Source: Nectonema munidae
Lineage: Eukaryota; Nematomorpha; Nectonematoida; Nectonematidae
Length of the DNA stretch: 64,000 bases
Reading direction: 5' to 3'
Assembly (NCBI GenBank): GCA_030549495.1
Contig: JAUIRK010000207.1
Span: forward strand, 434,001 to 498,000
Each line of letters opens with the position of its first letter. Position 1 is the first letter of the stretch. Under the pieces are notes generated by a model. The model searched no databases. It had not been told where the DNA came from and saw only the letters and a list, made by a program, of their open reading frames with translations. The translations under genes were made by a program, and so were the position numbers. This document shows, piece by piece, positions 47,201-57,955 of the stretch.

Positions 47201-50200
47201 CGCGCTTCCATTTATAAAACATGTGAGAATCATGGAATGCTCTGGTACACGTACATCATGTCATGCCAAGCAAACATTCTTCGACGAGGAGATGTGAGAG
47301 ATGTCATTGACAAAGTTCGCATCTACGCTGGCAAAGACAAAGTAAACTCCATTTCAAAGAAAGTGCACGACTTGGAGAAGGAGAAGGAGGGTGCTCGCGA
47401 GTTTGGAATTTGCGTTCCGCCGTTGCACACGAGCGTAGCGTTGGAGAAGCTTGTATCCTTCGTCACTCTGACGAAAGTGCTAGGGGCTCAGCACTTCGTC
47501 TTTTACTTGGAAGACCTGGATTTCTTGAGGACTGGGGGAGCGCGAGTGGATGCGCAAAACTACCTTTCTACCAAGTTCTTGCAGTACTTGGCTAGCCAAA
47601 ACCTTGCTACTGTCTATCGCTGGAACTTGGACTTGAACTCAAATGAAATATGGTGATGACTTTGCTTTAAATATACACCCACTTCAATGTCAATCAACAA
47701 TGATATTTCGTTTATTCTTTTCCACGCTTTCTTTAATTCGTTTACTTCTTGATAAGCAGCTTGACAGAGATGTCAGAAAAAAAAAGCTTCTGTTTTAGGT
47801 GTATAAGTTATATTGAAAAAGAAAGTCAACGGTTAGTCCTGAAAATGCAACTTTACCTCTGATTTTGAAAATTCAAATTTATTCCTTAATTTGCATAATA
47901 GTTGATTGACAAGTCTTAAACTAATTTCTAATTGGGCCTGATGTGTAAAAAATCGGGCATACATTTACATATACATTTTTTGACATTCTTGACACAAACT
48001 TTCCTATTTATTTGTATTAATACACGTCTGACACAAAATGCATACACGCATACAGACACACATATCATACATACGATACACTCAAATATTTAAAACAACT
48101 ATAGCTGAAAATTCTCCTCCTTAAAGGGTTCAAACCCAAGTTTTGGATAACTCATCGTGCGCTTATCTTTTTAAGGACATTTTTATAAGACTTGAAGCAG
48201 ATTCTTATTATCTTAATGCTTCAAGGAATAGAATTTTAATAACTAAACACCTGCCTTCTTTTTTAATAAAACTGTGTAATATTTCGTTGATCCGCCCTTA
48301 ATTTTTATATTGATATTCATGCCTCTGAACTGTAACTGATTTTCACTTATCAGAATTTCATATGCATTGAAAAATCAGTCTATAAAACATTTTATGATTT
48401 TTATCTCTTTACAGGTATCATGGCCAGACTTCATCCATCTTACACTGCCTCTATCAAAATATGTATGCATTTAAATACATAGCATTCAATGACATTGATG
48501 AGTTTATCATTCCAACCAATCACGATAACTGGCACTCCATGATCAAATATGATTGGGGCAAAAACGTTTCAGGATATCGCTTTCCCAGTTCTTTCTATAC
48601 CTTGCCTAGTATGCTTTACCTTTTATGTCTTATTCAGTCAATTGCGATATTTTGAGGAAAACAAAAAATTATACATATCTAGAAATATTTATTGATATGA
48701 AATAAATTTCGTATTTTATAGTTCCGCCGATATTCGAACCCAAATTGTTGGTTATGTAACGGAGTAATTACAAAATATCTACCTCGCAAAGGAGAGTTTT
48801 GTTAAATCATATCTGCATAGCTAAGCCTGGAAGCGGGAGAAGAATTCGTTCAGTGGTTTGCCCCTGCCTATCAAATAAATAGTTAGCGCGAGTTATAACT
48901 ACGAAATACCCATAAGGTCTACTAGATGTAAATGAACCAATTAAATATTCAGGTAATTTGTCAATCAAATATTATTATCACTAGAAAAGATTCTAGAAAT
49001 TTTTTTCACAAAGATCGAAAGAAAGATTTATTTAAGAAAAAAATGCATAAAAAAAATAACAAATTATAAAGTGTAATAAAAAAAACCTTTCTGATGGTGC
49101 AGATTGGCTCAGACACTTATGTAATAAACAATTACATCAAAATTCGGATTTTTTTCACAAACATCAAGTTCTTTCCAATAAAGTAACAAAATAAAATGTG
49201 TAAAAAGAAAAACAAGATCATTTCTAAGAATCTGTATTACTACTCCAAAATATTACAAAATATTCTAATAATAATAATAATAATTAGAACACAAATTCTA
49301 AAGTCTATGAAAGAAATTCTCACTTAAAAAGGGGATATTATATGATGTCATGAAGAACTTCTATCCCAAAAAATTTTACAAACTCATTTTACAAATAATT
49401 AATAATAAAAAAAGCGTAGTAAAATTTTATTTATAGACTTTATTTTCAACTATACAACTCGTTATCCGTAACGAAGGGTGCACACCGTTAAATTTATTCC
49501 AAAAGAATTTCGTTTATCTCGATGAAATTTAGCACACAACTTAATTTATTTTTACGTTTTTCTTTTACTTTTTATTCATCAACGAGGGATAGATAATTAT
49601 TGGTAAAAATTTTGCTCCAAAAACTTCAAATGTGCCGTGTATAACATATACTATGTATTAGACAGCTTCTTAGACTTCAAGATGATTGATCTTCATCGAT
49701 GTCATATATTTTCACCAAATTTTCTTTGCATTGAGATCATGTAAGCAAAAAATATTCTTTGAAATATGTTTGTGAACAATATCAATCTTTTTCCAAATTT
49801 TTTGTTTTCTATTATTCCTCCTTTTACTCCAATATATCTACTACCTATCTCTCTTCTTTCCATCCATGGATTTTTTTCATGACCTGACCATGTCCCCATG
49901 TAAGTGATTTCTTTGAAGCGTAAAATTTAAAGATAAAAAATTTAAATGAACCAAGAATTAGAAAATACGGTGGTTTATTTTAGCCATATATAATATATTA
50001 TAATGTATTTAAAAAGATCTCTTGATAAAATTTTCTACTCCAAAATTTTCTTATTTTAAATATAAAAACTTAAAGCCTGAATTAGATGTAAAAAAATTTT
50101 TAAGCATAAAACCATATGTCCTCGTTTGTATTGTCGCCCTCGTTTGAGATGTAGATTGAAAAAAGGTTTCTGATGAGGGATGCATATTATGTAATCTATA

Positions 50201-53200
50201 GCATTTTTGTGATAACTGATGTAATATATAAACTTTATCCGGCGTCTCTGGTTGTTTTGTAATTTTCTGTTTAGAAAAACCAATCAACCGTTTGGCCAAA
50301 AATTTGCCTTGGCTTTTCATGTTAAACTATTTCTCCAAATCTTATGAACGGCAAAGAGTTGGGAGGAAAAATGTGTTAGCGTTTATAGAAGAATTCGATT
50401 TCCTAAGTGTCCAGTTTTAAGAAGTTTCATGGTAGAAATGCTAACACAATCATTCACTCTTTAAATCTTTATCGGCTTTATTAAATTCTTGCTAATCTAA
50501 CATTTTAATTTGTAGTGTTAGTTAAGGCTTTATGATTTGTTGGATTTTTGGCACAATTATGTTTATAAATTATTAAGATTTGTAAGCAAAGATACGCAAC
50601 TTTCTTTGTGTTTTAACACTGAGATTTTCTTTCTTCTTAAACCAATGATATATTAATCAAAAAACTTTTGATTAAGTTCGCGTTTTAAATCAAAACTTTA
50701 TAAAAAGTATTTTTCTTTCTTTTCTAATAAATGAAAATTGTTTAAATTATATTTAAGATAAAGCAAAGATATCACGAATTCACAAAGAAATGAATGAATA
50801 TCCTTTCGAACACTCAGAAAAGTTCGTAGGTGTGACTAAAGTGCGAACAAAGTGCATGGTGAGACCAGTCCTCATCTTTGAACAAGGAATTCACCACGTG
50901 AGTAAGTGGATCAACGAATCATTTCCAGCAAAAAACGCGCCAATAGACATGGCTGTAGTGAGGCATTATAGAAGCTGCATAAAGGTAATTTATTTCCCAT
51001 ATTTCTACTATTCGTCAATTAAGCGCTCTTGGGCTTCTAAATTTTTAACAAATGTCAATCAAAGTGTCCCTGTTGTTTCATTGGATGCATGTATATTGTA
51101 TACTGTATAGTGATATAGGCTAAAGATAATAAAACTTGGATTAATATCGCTGAATAGCAAATTTGATTTACTTGTTAAAAAATTCTACGCCGGATTTCAT
51201 AGAGAATTTTCTTTCTATACTTTCTATAAGATTTTTAAACAATCATGAAACATTTTTATATTTTTCCTTTTAAATCATCATCACAAAGTTCATTTTTAGT
51301 TAAAATTATTGGACAAATAAATATTTGTGGTATAAGAAATGACTTTTAATTGAAATGTCTTGACAAAGACAAAGGGAGTGGGTTGACTTAAGATGCAGTT
51401 TGAGGCCTCGTTTCAACTTAGTTGGGCAATTGAAAGCGGAATCAATAGCTTTCACTTAAATAATCTACTTTGGATTTCAGCCTAGATAATATTTTTATGT
51501 CTGATTGGAATTGATATTTTTATCAGGTTAAGATTTATCTGAATAACATGTCATGGTTTATAAACCGAAGAGAAAGGCGTTATTCTTACGCATAATATTG
51601 CGTCTTTAAGCAAGACACCATTTTTGAAGATTAAATAAATATAACATATCCGCGAAATGAATTGACCAATAAAGACAAGATAAAAGTGTTCACAAAAATT
51701 TAATTTATTGAAGGAGATTTTTCAGTCTAAATTCTAATCGTGGTCAATGCTAAACACGGTCCGCTAGATTCCAATCATTCATCATTTAAAAAATGTCTAA
51801 AAATATATGCTTTCTTATAGGGGTGGATCAAATAGCTATTTTAATAAATCAAATACAAATGCATTGGGGATTCCCAAAATATTATGCAAGTAGAAGTAGA
51901 GGAAGGAGATAACTTAAAATTTTGATAAAATTAAGTAAAATATGTAATAAAAGATGCTTCTAGTTGGATTTTTTGGATTTTCTACAAATGATGTTTATGT
52001 TTGATACTCTAGGAAAAAACATCATTTTTAGCTTTATTTTATCCATGCTTTCAAATTGTTAGGGTTAAAAAAATTTAGAAGAAAAGAAAAGAATTCTAAA
52101 GAATATATATGAAACTAAAATATATGAACTAAGAAAAGTTATAAAGAATAATATAGGAAATAAATAATATAGTCAAAGAAGGGACAACTCAAAGAATGAG
52201 AAAATTTGTCACTTCATGCATATTCATCAAAGGTTTGACAAATCAAAGGTAAGTTAGGCAGTTTTTGAAACAGTTAGTGAGCTTCTAGTTAGAACATTTT
52301 TCAGTTTGTCAATTAGTTGATTTGTCACTCTTTTGTTAGTAGTGATCCATTATATGTGTGTCACTTTTTGACTGCTAAAATGTGGTTAACCACCAATATA
52401 CAATTGGAATGTGTCATATTATGGAGCTTGAGAAAATTTCTAAAAATGACTTAAACTTTTTTATCACATTTTCAATACAAAAAAAATAATACATTGACAA
52501 AAATTTTTTTATCTTAAGAAAGTAAAGCAAGCACTTTTTTTAGTATGGCTAAAATTTACCGTTCGTACACTAAAATTATAGTTCATATGAACTATAATTA
52601 CTTTTACGCACTTGAATTCATAGCATTACAAGTTCAAATGAAATGTTTTCACATTTAAGGCAAGTGTTTTCAAGTTCAAGTAAAATGTTTTCAACTTTTA
52701 AGTAGTTTTATTTTTAGGTTCGACTTGAAAACTAATTTTTTATTGAGTTTGAAAATATTTGATTTTTTATGACAAAGTTTTCTGGAATAATGAATGTTTC
52801 GGTTTAACGAAGGTCCAAAATTAGCGATTTCTGGATTAGAGGTCATCAGCTTTATCAAAAGTCAAAGGAGACACGTTTGTTTATGCTGCTATTTAAATGT
52901 AGCTTTCTACCATTAAAACTTACAAGCTTCTTTGATTAAACATTTATTATTCTTATAAGTGGAATCCCTTTCTAAAACATTTTTCAAGTGCTAAGGCCTC
53001 AAAACAAGGGGTTCTTTATACTAGAGGGTCCCGGACACACCTTAAAATACGGTTAGAAGCGACTCCAATAATTTTCGTTGAAAATATGTTAATTAAAAGT
53101 TTGCATGATAAGTGAATATATATACTGAAACAGTAATATAGATCATACTTGAAGGTACTTTCAAACTGTTTAATTAAATGTTTCAGGGAAGAGAAATAGA

Positions 53201-53312
53201 CTGCAAAAAGAGAAGCCAAGATACGCGTTTATTGAGATTTTATCCAAAATTCAAGAAGATGCATCAAGAATTACTGGAGAGTTTCACATTTTGGCTTCGG
53301 ACCAGTTCTTAA
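44295..53312 (+). CDS. Glycosyltransferase family 92 protein, five coding exons (complete)
   Basis: GT92 (formerly DUF23) enzymes are type II Golgi membrane proteins; studied members add galactose to glycan acceptors, but the substrate here is unknown. Exons 44295-44439, 46965-47652, 48415-48608, 50758-50984 and 53187-53312 join in matching phases (1, 2, 1, 0) and total 1,380 bp, 459 residues. Exon 1 encodes a basic stub and a signal anchor (KLVLFASTIVLVYLSI, residues 9-24). Seen further on: FGICVPPLH (195-203), LGAQHFVFYLED, the junction NEIW|YHGQTSSILHCLYQN, AFNDIDEFIIP (301-311, with the D-x-D-E metal-site motif), KCMVRP, GIHHV and AVVRHYRSCIK (408-418). The C-terminus continues CKKRSQDTRLLRFYPKF. 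The exon 4 acceptor could instead be at 50764, six bases shorter. No stops interrupt it. The length is normal for the family. Confidence 0.92.
44440..46964 (+). other. GT92 intron 1, carrying a hAT-type MITE
   Basis: About 2.5 kb, TTGG|GTATAG to CACATTTAG|AAAG. Apart from the MITE at 44758-45047 it is AT-rich with no recognised feature. Confidence 0.75.
44758..45047. mobile_element. 290-bp hAT-type MITE
   Basis: Ends CAGGGGTTCTTAACCTTTAT and, in reverse complement, CAGCGTATTCTTAATCCATT, with sub-terminal GACCCCT / ACCCTCACGGACC. CAGGGGTTCTTAACC-type termini are frequent in hAT non-autonomous elements. The flanking octamers TTTTAGAT and CTATGGAT match at five positions, consistent with an old 8-bp duplication. 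Confidence 0.75.
47653..48414 (+). other. GT92 intron 2
   Basis: ATATG|GTGATG to CTTTACAG|GTATC, phase 2. It includes a B-box-like GGGTTTGAACCC (minus strand, about 48126) that may be a worn tRNA-derived repeat. Confidence 0.75.
48609..50757 (+). other. GT92 intron 3
   Basis: CCTA|GTATGC to ATTTAAG|ATAAAG. It holds a lone B-box-like sequence (GGGTTCGAATATC, minus strand, near 48733) and an (AAT)n run at about 49266. Minus-strand frames at 49702-49899 and 50051-50320 have no recognised domain. Confidence 0.65.
50985..53186 (+). other. GT92 intron 4 with a 26-bp palindrome
   Basis: AAAG|GTAATT to ATGTTTCAG|GGAAGAG, phase 0. It contains a perfect palindrome at 52574-52599. Otherwise AT-rich with no recognised element. 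Confidence 0.75.
52574..52599. repeat. Perfect 26-bp palindrome
   Basis: Two 13-base arms AATTATAGTTCAT with no spacer. The flanking bases (A on both sides) end the symmetry. Function unknown. Confidence 0.9.
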
Positions 53313-53465
53313 TTCCCGATATCTGAGTTACAAATCAATTTAAAGAAAGTGTGCTGATTTGAATGATCAAGTTGATTGATTTCCAAGTTTCTCAGAAAAT
53401 GTATTCATCTGAGAGGATGCAAAGAATTGGATGAAGTTAAGTGTTACAAATTCTATTTTATCTTC

Positions 53466-53471
53466 AATAAA
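53466..53471 (+). promoter_or_regulatory. Polyadenylation signal of the GT92 gene
   Basis: AATAAA about 155 bp after the stop codon, on the coding strand, and the first clear match downstream. It independently supports the assignment of exon 5 as terminal. Confidence 0.6.
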
Positions 53472-54787
53472 TGTCAGCAACATTTGGCGTTAATTCACTT
53501 TTTAAAAATTCTTTCCCCAAATTTTTATCTAATGTTTCAACCAATTTTTGGTTAAATGCGCCTGAGGCTTATAAATCTCAAAAATGGCGTTTATGCCTCT
53601 AACTTTGCCCTTTGATACCCCACATATGTCAGGAAAAGGAAAGTATACAATGCCATATTAAAGATATAAAGTAAATCCGCTTATAACAGTCAACTCTCTA
53701 ACATGGTCCACTCAGAAATAAGATGAGTTTTAGACAGTTTAGCAAAAATTTAACCCCGTAGCACACTTGCTTTTTTTTTTAAATACGTCCACCGCAATAT
53801 TAAGAAATAGGATCATTCTTGAATTCTAAACCTGTTAATGTTTGCTTCTCAATTGAGGTTAGAAATGGCGTGCTTGCATATAAAAATGTTCTATAATTTA
53901 ACTCAAATTTCAAGTTTTTTTTTTTACAAAATTTCAATAAATTTGTTATTCTTCACTTGAAGTAAATGACCTTATTACGCATCCTAATTAAATATTGATT
54001 TCTTCAGGCTGCCAAATCGATAAGTAACCAATTTTCAGCTTAATTTTTAAATAAATGTCTTGAATATGGAGGATTTCCTAAAGAAATAGAGTTAATTTTA
54101 AATACAAGATGAAAATATTGAATTTAAAACATTATTTAATATGGTTTCTAAAAGACTTCACGTGCATACTACTGATCTAATTGAGTATACAAACATCATA
54201 ATTAATATTCTTTTTACAGGGAAAGTAGTGCAGTTCACGAGCACTATAGATTGGAGTGCCCGGTAATGATCTTTTTTCGGGATAGCGATTTTTCGCAGAT
54301 TATTATTATAGTGGGCAAAATTCAACTTTATTTCACTCATAATTTTACTGGTCTAGTTTTGATCTCCAATTTTATATAAAACTAAAATATATGAATTATT
54401 GAAATTAAGAGAAAAAAATATTTAAATGAGATAAAAAGGGGAAAATAATTCAAAATCCAGGTTAATTAGGCGATGAATGTAATGAATTTTCAAAATGTGC
54501 TTGTTTCTTATGAAAAGTACTTTAAGAGCTTTTTTTCGGCATTCATTTCAAAGGCTCTTTCGCATAAGTTTTACATTTAAAGCGGATTTTTATTCTCGTC
54601 TGATAAATTCGCTAAAAATTTTTACAGCTGCTTCCTTATCCACTGCAAGTTAGGACTAATAGGAAAAAAGCCTTACGCTAAAACATAGCAACGAAAGGTC
54701 AGCAGTATATTCCTATACTTATGTTCAGATTTAAAGTTTTAACCTGTTCTCTGATTTATTTCTGCAGACACTATTATGAAGCTAATC
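53472..54787. other. Spacer between GT92 and the LINE cluster
   Basis: A worn pogo-like terminal sequence at about 53675-53720 (AGTAAATCCGCTTATAACAG, then CTCTAACATGGTCCAC) resembles the one at 1687 and has no visible partner. No gene. Confidence 0.4.
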
Positions 54788-56720
54788 TTATTTTATTATA
54801 CCTAATCCTTTCAAATTCTTGGTGAACACTCTATCTTCTTCGGACTTCTGCGCTTTCTCTATTTTTTCATTAGTTATAGACAAATTGGCCAAAAATACGT
54901 TTCCATATTCAAGAACGGGTCGAACTAAAGATTTATAAAAATTCAAGACAACTTCTCTATCATATAAGATAAAAGTGTTTTCAAAGATATGAAGTAAGGA
55001 ATAGGCTTTTAGGAGCATAAGACACGTTATCTTTGAGAGAAAGCTGAGTCAATCAATGATCCTAAATCCATTTGTTTGGCAACTAGCTAGTTACAATATT
55101 GATAACTATTAATTGTTAAAATAATGAATTCATAAACCATGAACATAAAAATGCAAGAACATTTGTGTGACAACTTGCTAGTTACAATATTGATAACTAT
55201 TAATTGTTAAAATAATGAATTCATAAACCCAAGAAACTAACTCCAAAAAATGCTGTTATAAAAGGAAACGTCTTCATTTTTACCAATTTGAATGAAGATA
55301 ACACTTTCGAGATTGAGGTGTAAATTCCGTTCTATACTCCATTCATATGTTAAGTGAAATCAGGTTGTAGGATAATTGAATCTTCGCCAGAACATTTGAA
55401 TATTTTTTTATCATCTGCAAAATTTTTTACACCTAACTTGAGTTTATTGACTATGTCATTTATGAAGATGGTGAAGAAGATATGGTCAAGCACGGATCCT
55501 TGTGGAATACCACTTCTAATTATAGATTTCCATTTAGCCGGACTAAAGATTTTCTATTCTATATAATCCTTCAATCAATTTAGAAGATTATCAGTAATAC
55601 CAAATGAGTGAGGTTTTAAAATTAGTCTTTCGTGTGGGACTTACATTTCAAATGCTTCCTGGAAATCAAGATAAAGAATATTTACTGCTTTGCTTCCATT
55701 CATTTCCAATGATAGTTCATTTGAAATATCGATTAAATGTGTAATCGTGGATTTTTTTGGGAGAAATCCATGTTGGTGCTTTGATATCAACCTATTTTCA
55801 TTTATATGAGTGAAAACTTTATCTTTGATTATTATTGATTCTACAGTTTTTTGCTATATAGGTTTATAATTTGAGAGGTATTTTTGTTACCATTTTAAAG
55901 ACTGGTTGATACAACTGATTTTCCATGACTTTGGAAGTTTTCATTCGTCTAAAGACTTGTTATAAATCTTCGTGTTTGGTTAATGGTTCTGCAATAATGT
56001 TAATTAGTTATTTGAAGAAAACAGGTGGGATGTTATCAAGTCCTGTAGATTTTGATGTACCTAAACTAATGACTTTATTGTAAACTTCAGAAATTGAAAT
56101 ACAAATTTTATGCAGTGGGTTCATAAATATTCTAGCTTCAAGTGTTTTTGTCAAAAGTTGGCTTTCGTTGTGATAAATGGATGAAAAGTACTGATTGAAA
56201 GTTTCTGGAACAAAGATTTTATCAATCATTTCATTTCCATCATTCAGAATGGTTTAAAACAAAACTTGACTTTTTTTTCTTGTTTACGCGAATTTAGATT
56301 TTTTTTTAAATCCCTCAAAATATTGATTTCTTAATTTATTCTGAATTGTTTAGTCAATTTACGAAGATCATTGCTAGCTTTTCTATTTTCATTGAAGCTT
56401 TTATCGCCGATTTTTTGTAAGTTGTAAACAATTTCTTTTTCTTTTTATAAATTGTGATTGAGTCTTTGATCATAAAATCTTTGAAAGTTTTTCTGCCAGA
56501 AGATAATGGAACATGTCATTATATTGGTTTATTTTATTGAGTATATGATCAAGGATATTTGAAGACCTTTCCAAAATTTGCAAGACCTCCTTTTTCACCT
56601 CCTTTGAAACGCCTCAAATTAATCATCTCATTTTCGAAGCTTCTCGAGTTTATGTTTTTAGGTTTCTTATTAATACTGACATAATCAGCAGAATAACACT
56701 TGTATTTAGGATGTTTAGTA
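54788..56720 (-). mobile_element. LINE reverse transcriptase, decayed, nearly the full RT span
   Basis: From high to low coordinate on the minus strand: a pre-RT segment (56008-56229) with FNQYFSSIY, then GTSKSTGLDNIPPVFFK (the S.G.D.IP...K entry block). The core follows, with a segment from about 55570-55800 reading HGFLPKKSTITHL-like and YSLSWFPGSI-like across frames. The RT thumb (54788-55018) reads FYKSLVRPVLEYGNVFLANL, a family hallmark, followed by IEKAQKSEEDRVFTKNLKGL. Jockey/CR1-like. Several frameshifts and stops. Confidence 0.8.
55080..55229. repeat. Local 59-bp tandem duplication with a 91-bp period
   Basis: CTAGTTACAATATTGATAAC through AATGAATTCATAAACC occurs at 55087 and again at 55178 with essentially no differences. 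The near-identity means the duplication is recent compared with the LINE around it. Confidence 0.9.
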
Positions 56721-56855
56721 ATACGTCAAATTCATTTAAGGACAATGAAAGATATACAAAAATGATCACTTTTGGTTACGTTAGGCAATATAGACATATC
56801 ATCAATAAAATTACTAACTTTTTTTCTAATAGACTTTCCTTACCACTAGAATCAA

Positions 56856-57180
56856 TTAGGACTTCTTACAAAACGATTTCTGAAATTTTTGAGAGTGGAA
56901 TCTTTGGTTTCTTTTTGAAAAATCAGGTAAAATTCTAAAGTTGATGAGCAACTTTCCATGAAGGATATTATAAACGGTAATCATGTCTCTCCTTTTGAAA
57001 CAATAGAGTAAAAAAGGTAGATTTAGTTTCATGAGCCTTTCCTTGTAGCTTAGGTCTTTCAAACCATGAATGTCTTCAGTGATAGACCTTTGGACTTTCT
57101 CAATTTTGAAAGCATCATAATAAGTATAAGAAATTACATTTTCATATTCTAAGATTGGTCTTATTAACGCTTTTTAACGA
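56856..57180 (-). mobile_element. Second LINE fragment, C-terminal end
   Basis: The minus strand reads MKDLSYKERLMKLNLPFLLYCFKRRDMITVYNILHG. This is the (L)KDLPYEERL..L.LPSL.YRR.RGDMI..YKI..G block following the RT thumb in Jockey/CR1-type LINEs. Just upstream is an EYENVISYTYYDAFKIEKVQRS-like frame. It is a separate copy from the one ending at 54788, because the order restarts. Confidence 0.8.
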
Positions 57181-57429
57181 AATGGAGTCGTAGTAGTATC
57201 GAATGTAGATAAAGATTTACTACTTAAAATTTTTACTTTTGATTTTTACTATTGACAAATTATTATCATTAAAAAGTATTTTTTTTGTCGTAAAAGCTAA
57301 TTCTTTTGAACGTAAAAGCCATAGTCGACAAACACCACTACTAAATTAAGTATTGTTCAAATTATAATTTTTAATTTTAATTTAACTGTTTAACTATCAT
57401 ACGGTTGAAAACAAATAATAATAATCTAG

Positions 57430-57955
57430 GGAATACTCGAAATATTTAACTGAAAAAATCATTTATGTTGAAAGTATTCTTTATAAAGCACTCATCACAC
57501 CAAATTTAGAGCATGGTGACATTATTTCTTTTCCTAGTGATGTGCAAGACTTTGTTAATATGGAAAGAGTAGAAAGAGTTTTTACAAAGAGAATAAGTAA
57601 TGGAGAATGGGTTTAACAAAGTTGATTTACCGCTTCTATGTTTTATCGATTTAAAAGAAGGGATAGATCTCTGTTTTTATCACTCTTAATAAAAATATGC
57701 ATCTCAAGTCTCAAAGATTGCTTACAATTTCTGAAAGAACACAAAGATTCCATTTCCTTAAATTTGAGAAATTACATTGTAAAAAGCATGAATAACCTGA
57801 AAAAGTTTTGATCCCAGGGAAGGATTAATGATTGGAAATCATTGCCAGACTTTGTTGTAAATGCTTTTAGTGTGACAACACTTAAAAAACGTTTAGATAA
57901 TTTTTGGAAAGATAGAATCTTTGAATACCTTTCATTTTCCCAATTTTTTTTCATT
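57430..57955 (+). mobile_element. Third LINE fragment, C-terminal end, opposite orientation
   Basis: The plus strand gives MERVERVFTKRISNG, then FYRFKRRDRSLFLSLLIK, then INDWKSLPDFVVNAFSVTTLKKRLDNFW. The last segment is the usual end motif. Frames change between the pieces. With the fragment at 56856-57180 it forms a head-to-head arrangement of the same domain. Confidence 0.75.

Noticed and set aside
49702-50320. Minus-strand frames in GT92 intron 3 (MGTWSGHEKNPWMERRE..., MKSQGKFLAKRLIGFSK...)
   Set aside because: No domain, no splice context and AT-driven composition; they lie inside a well-supported intron on the other strand.
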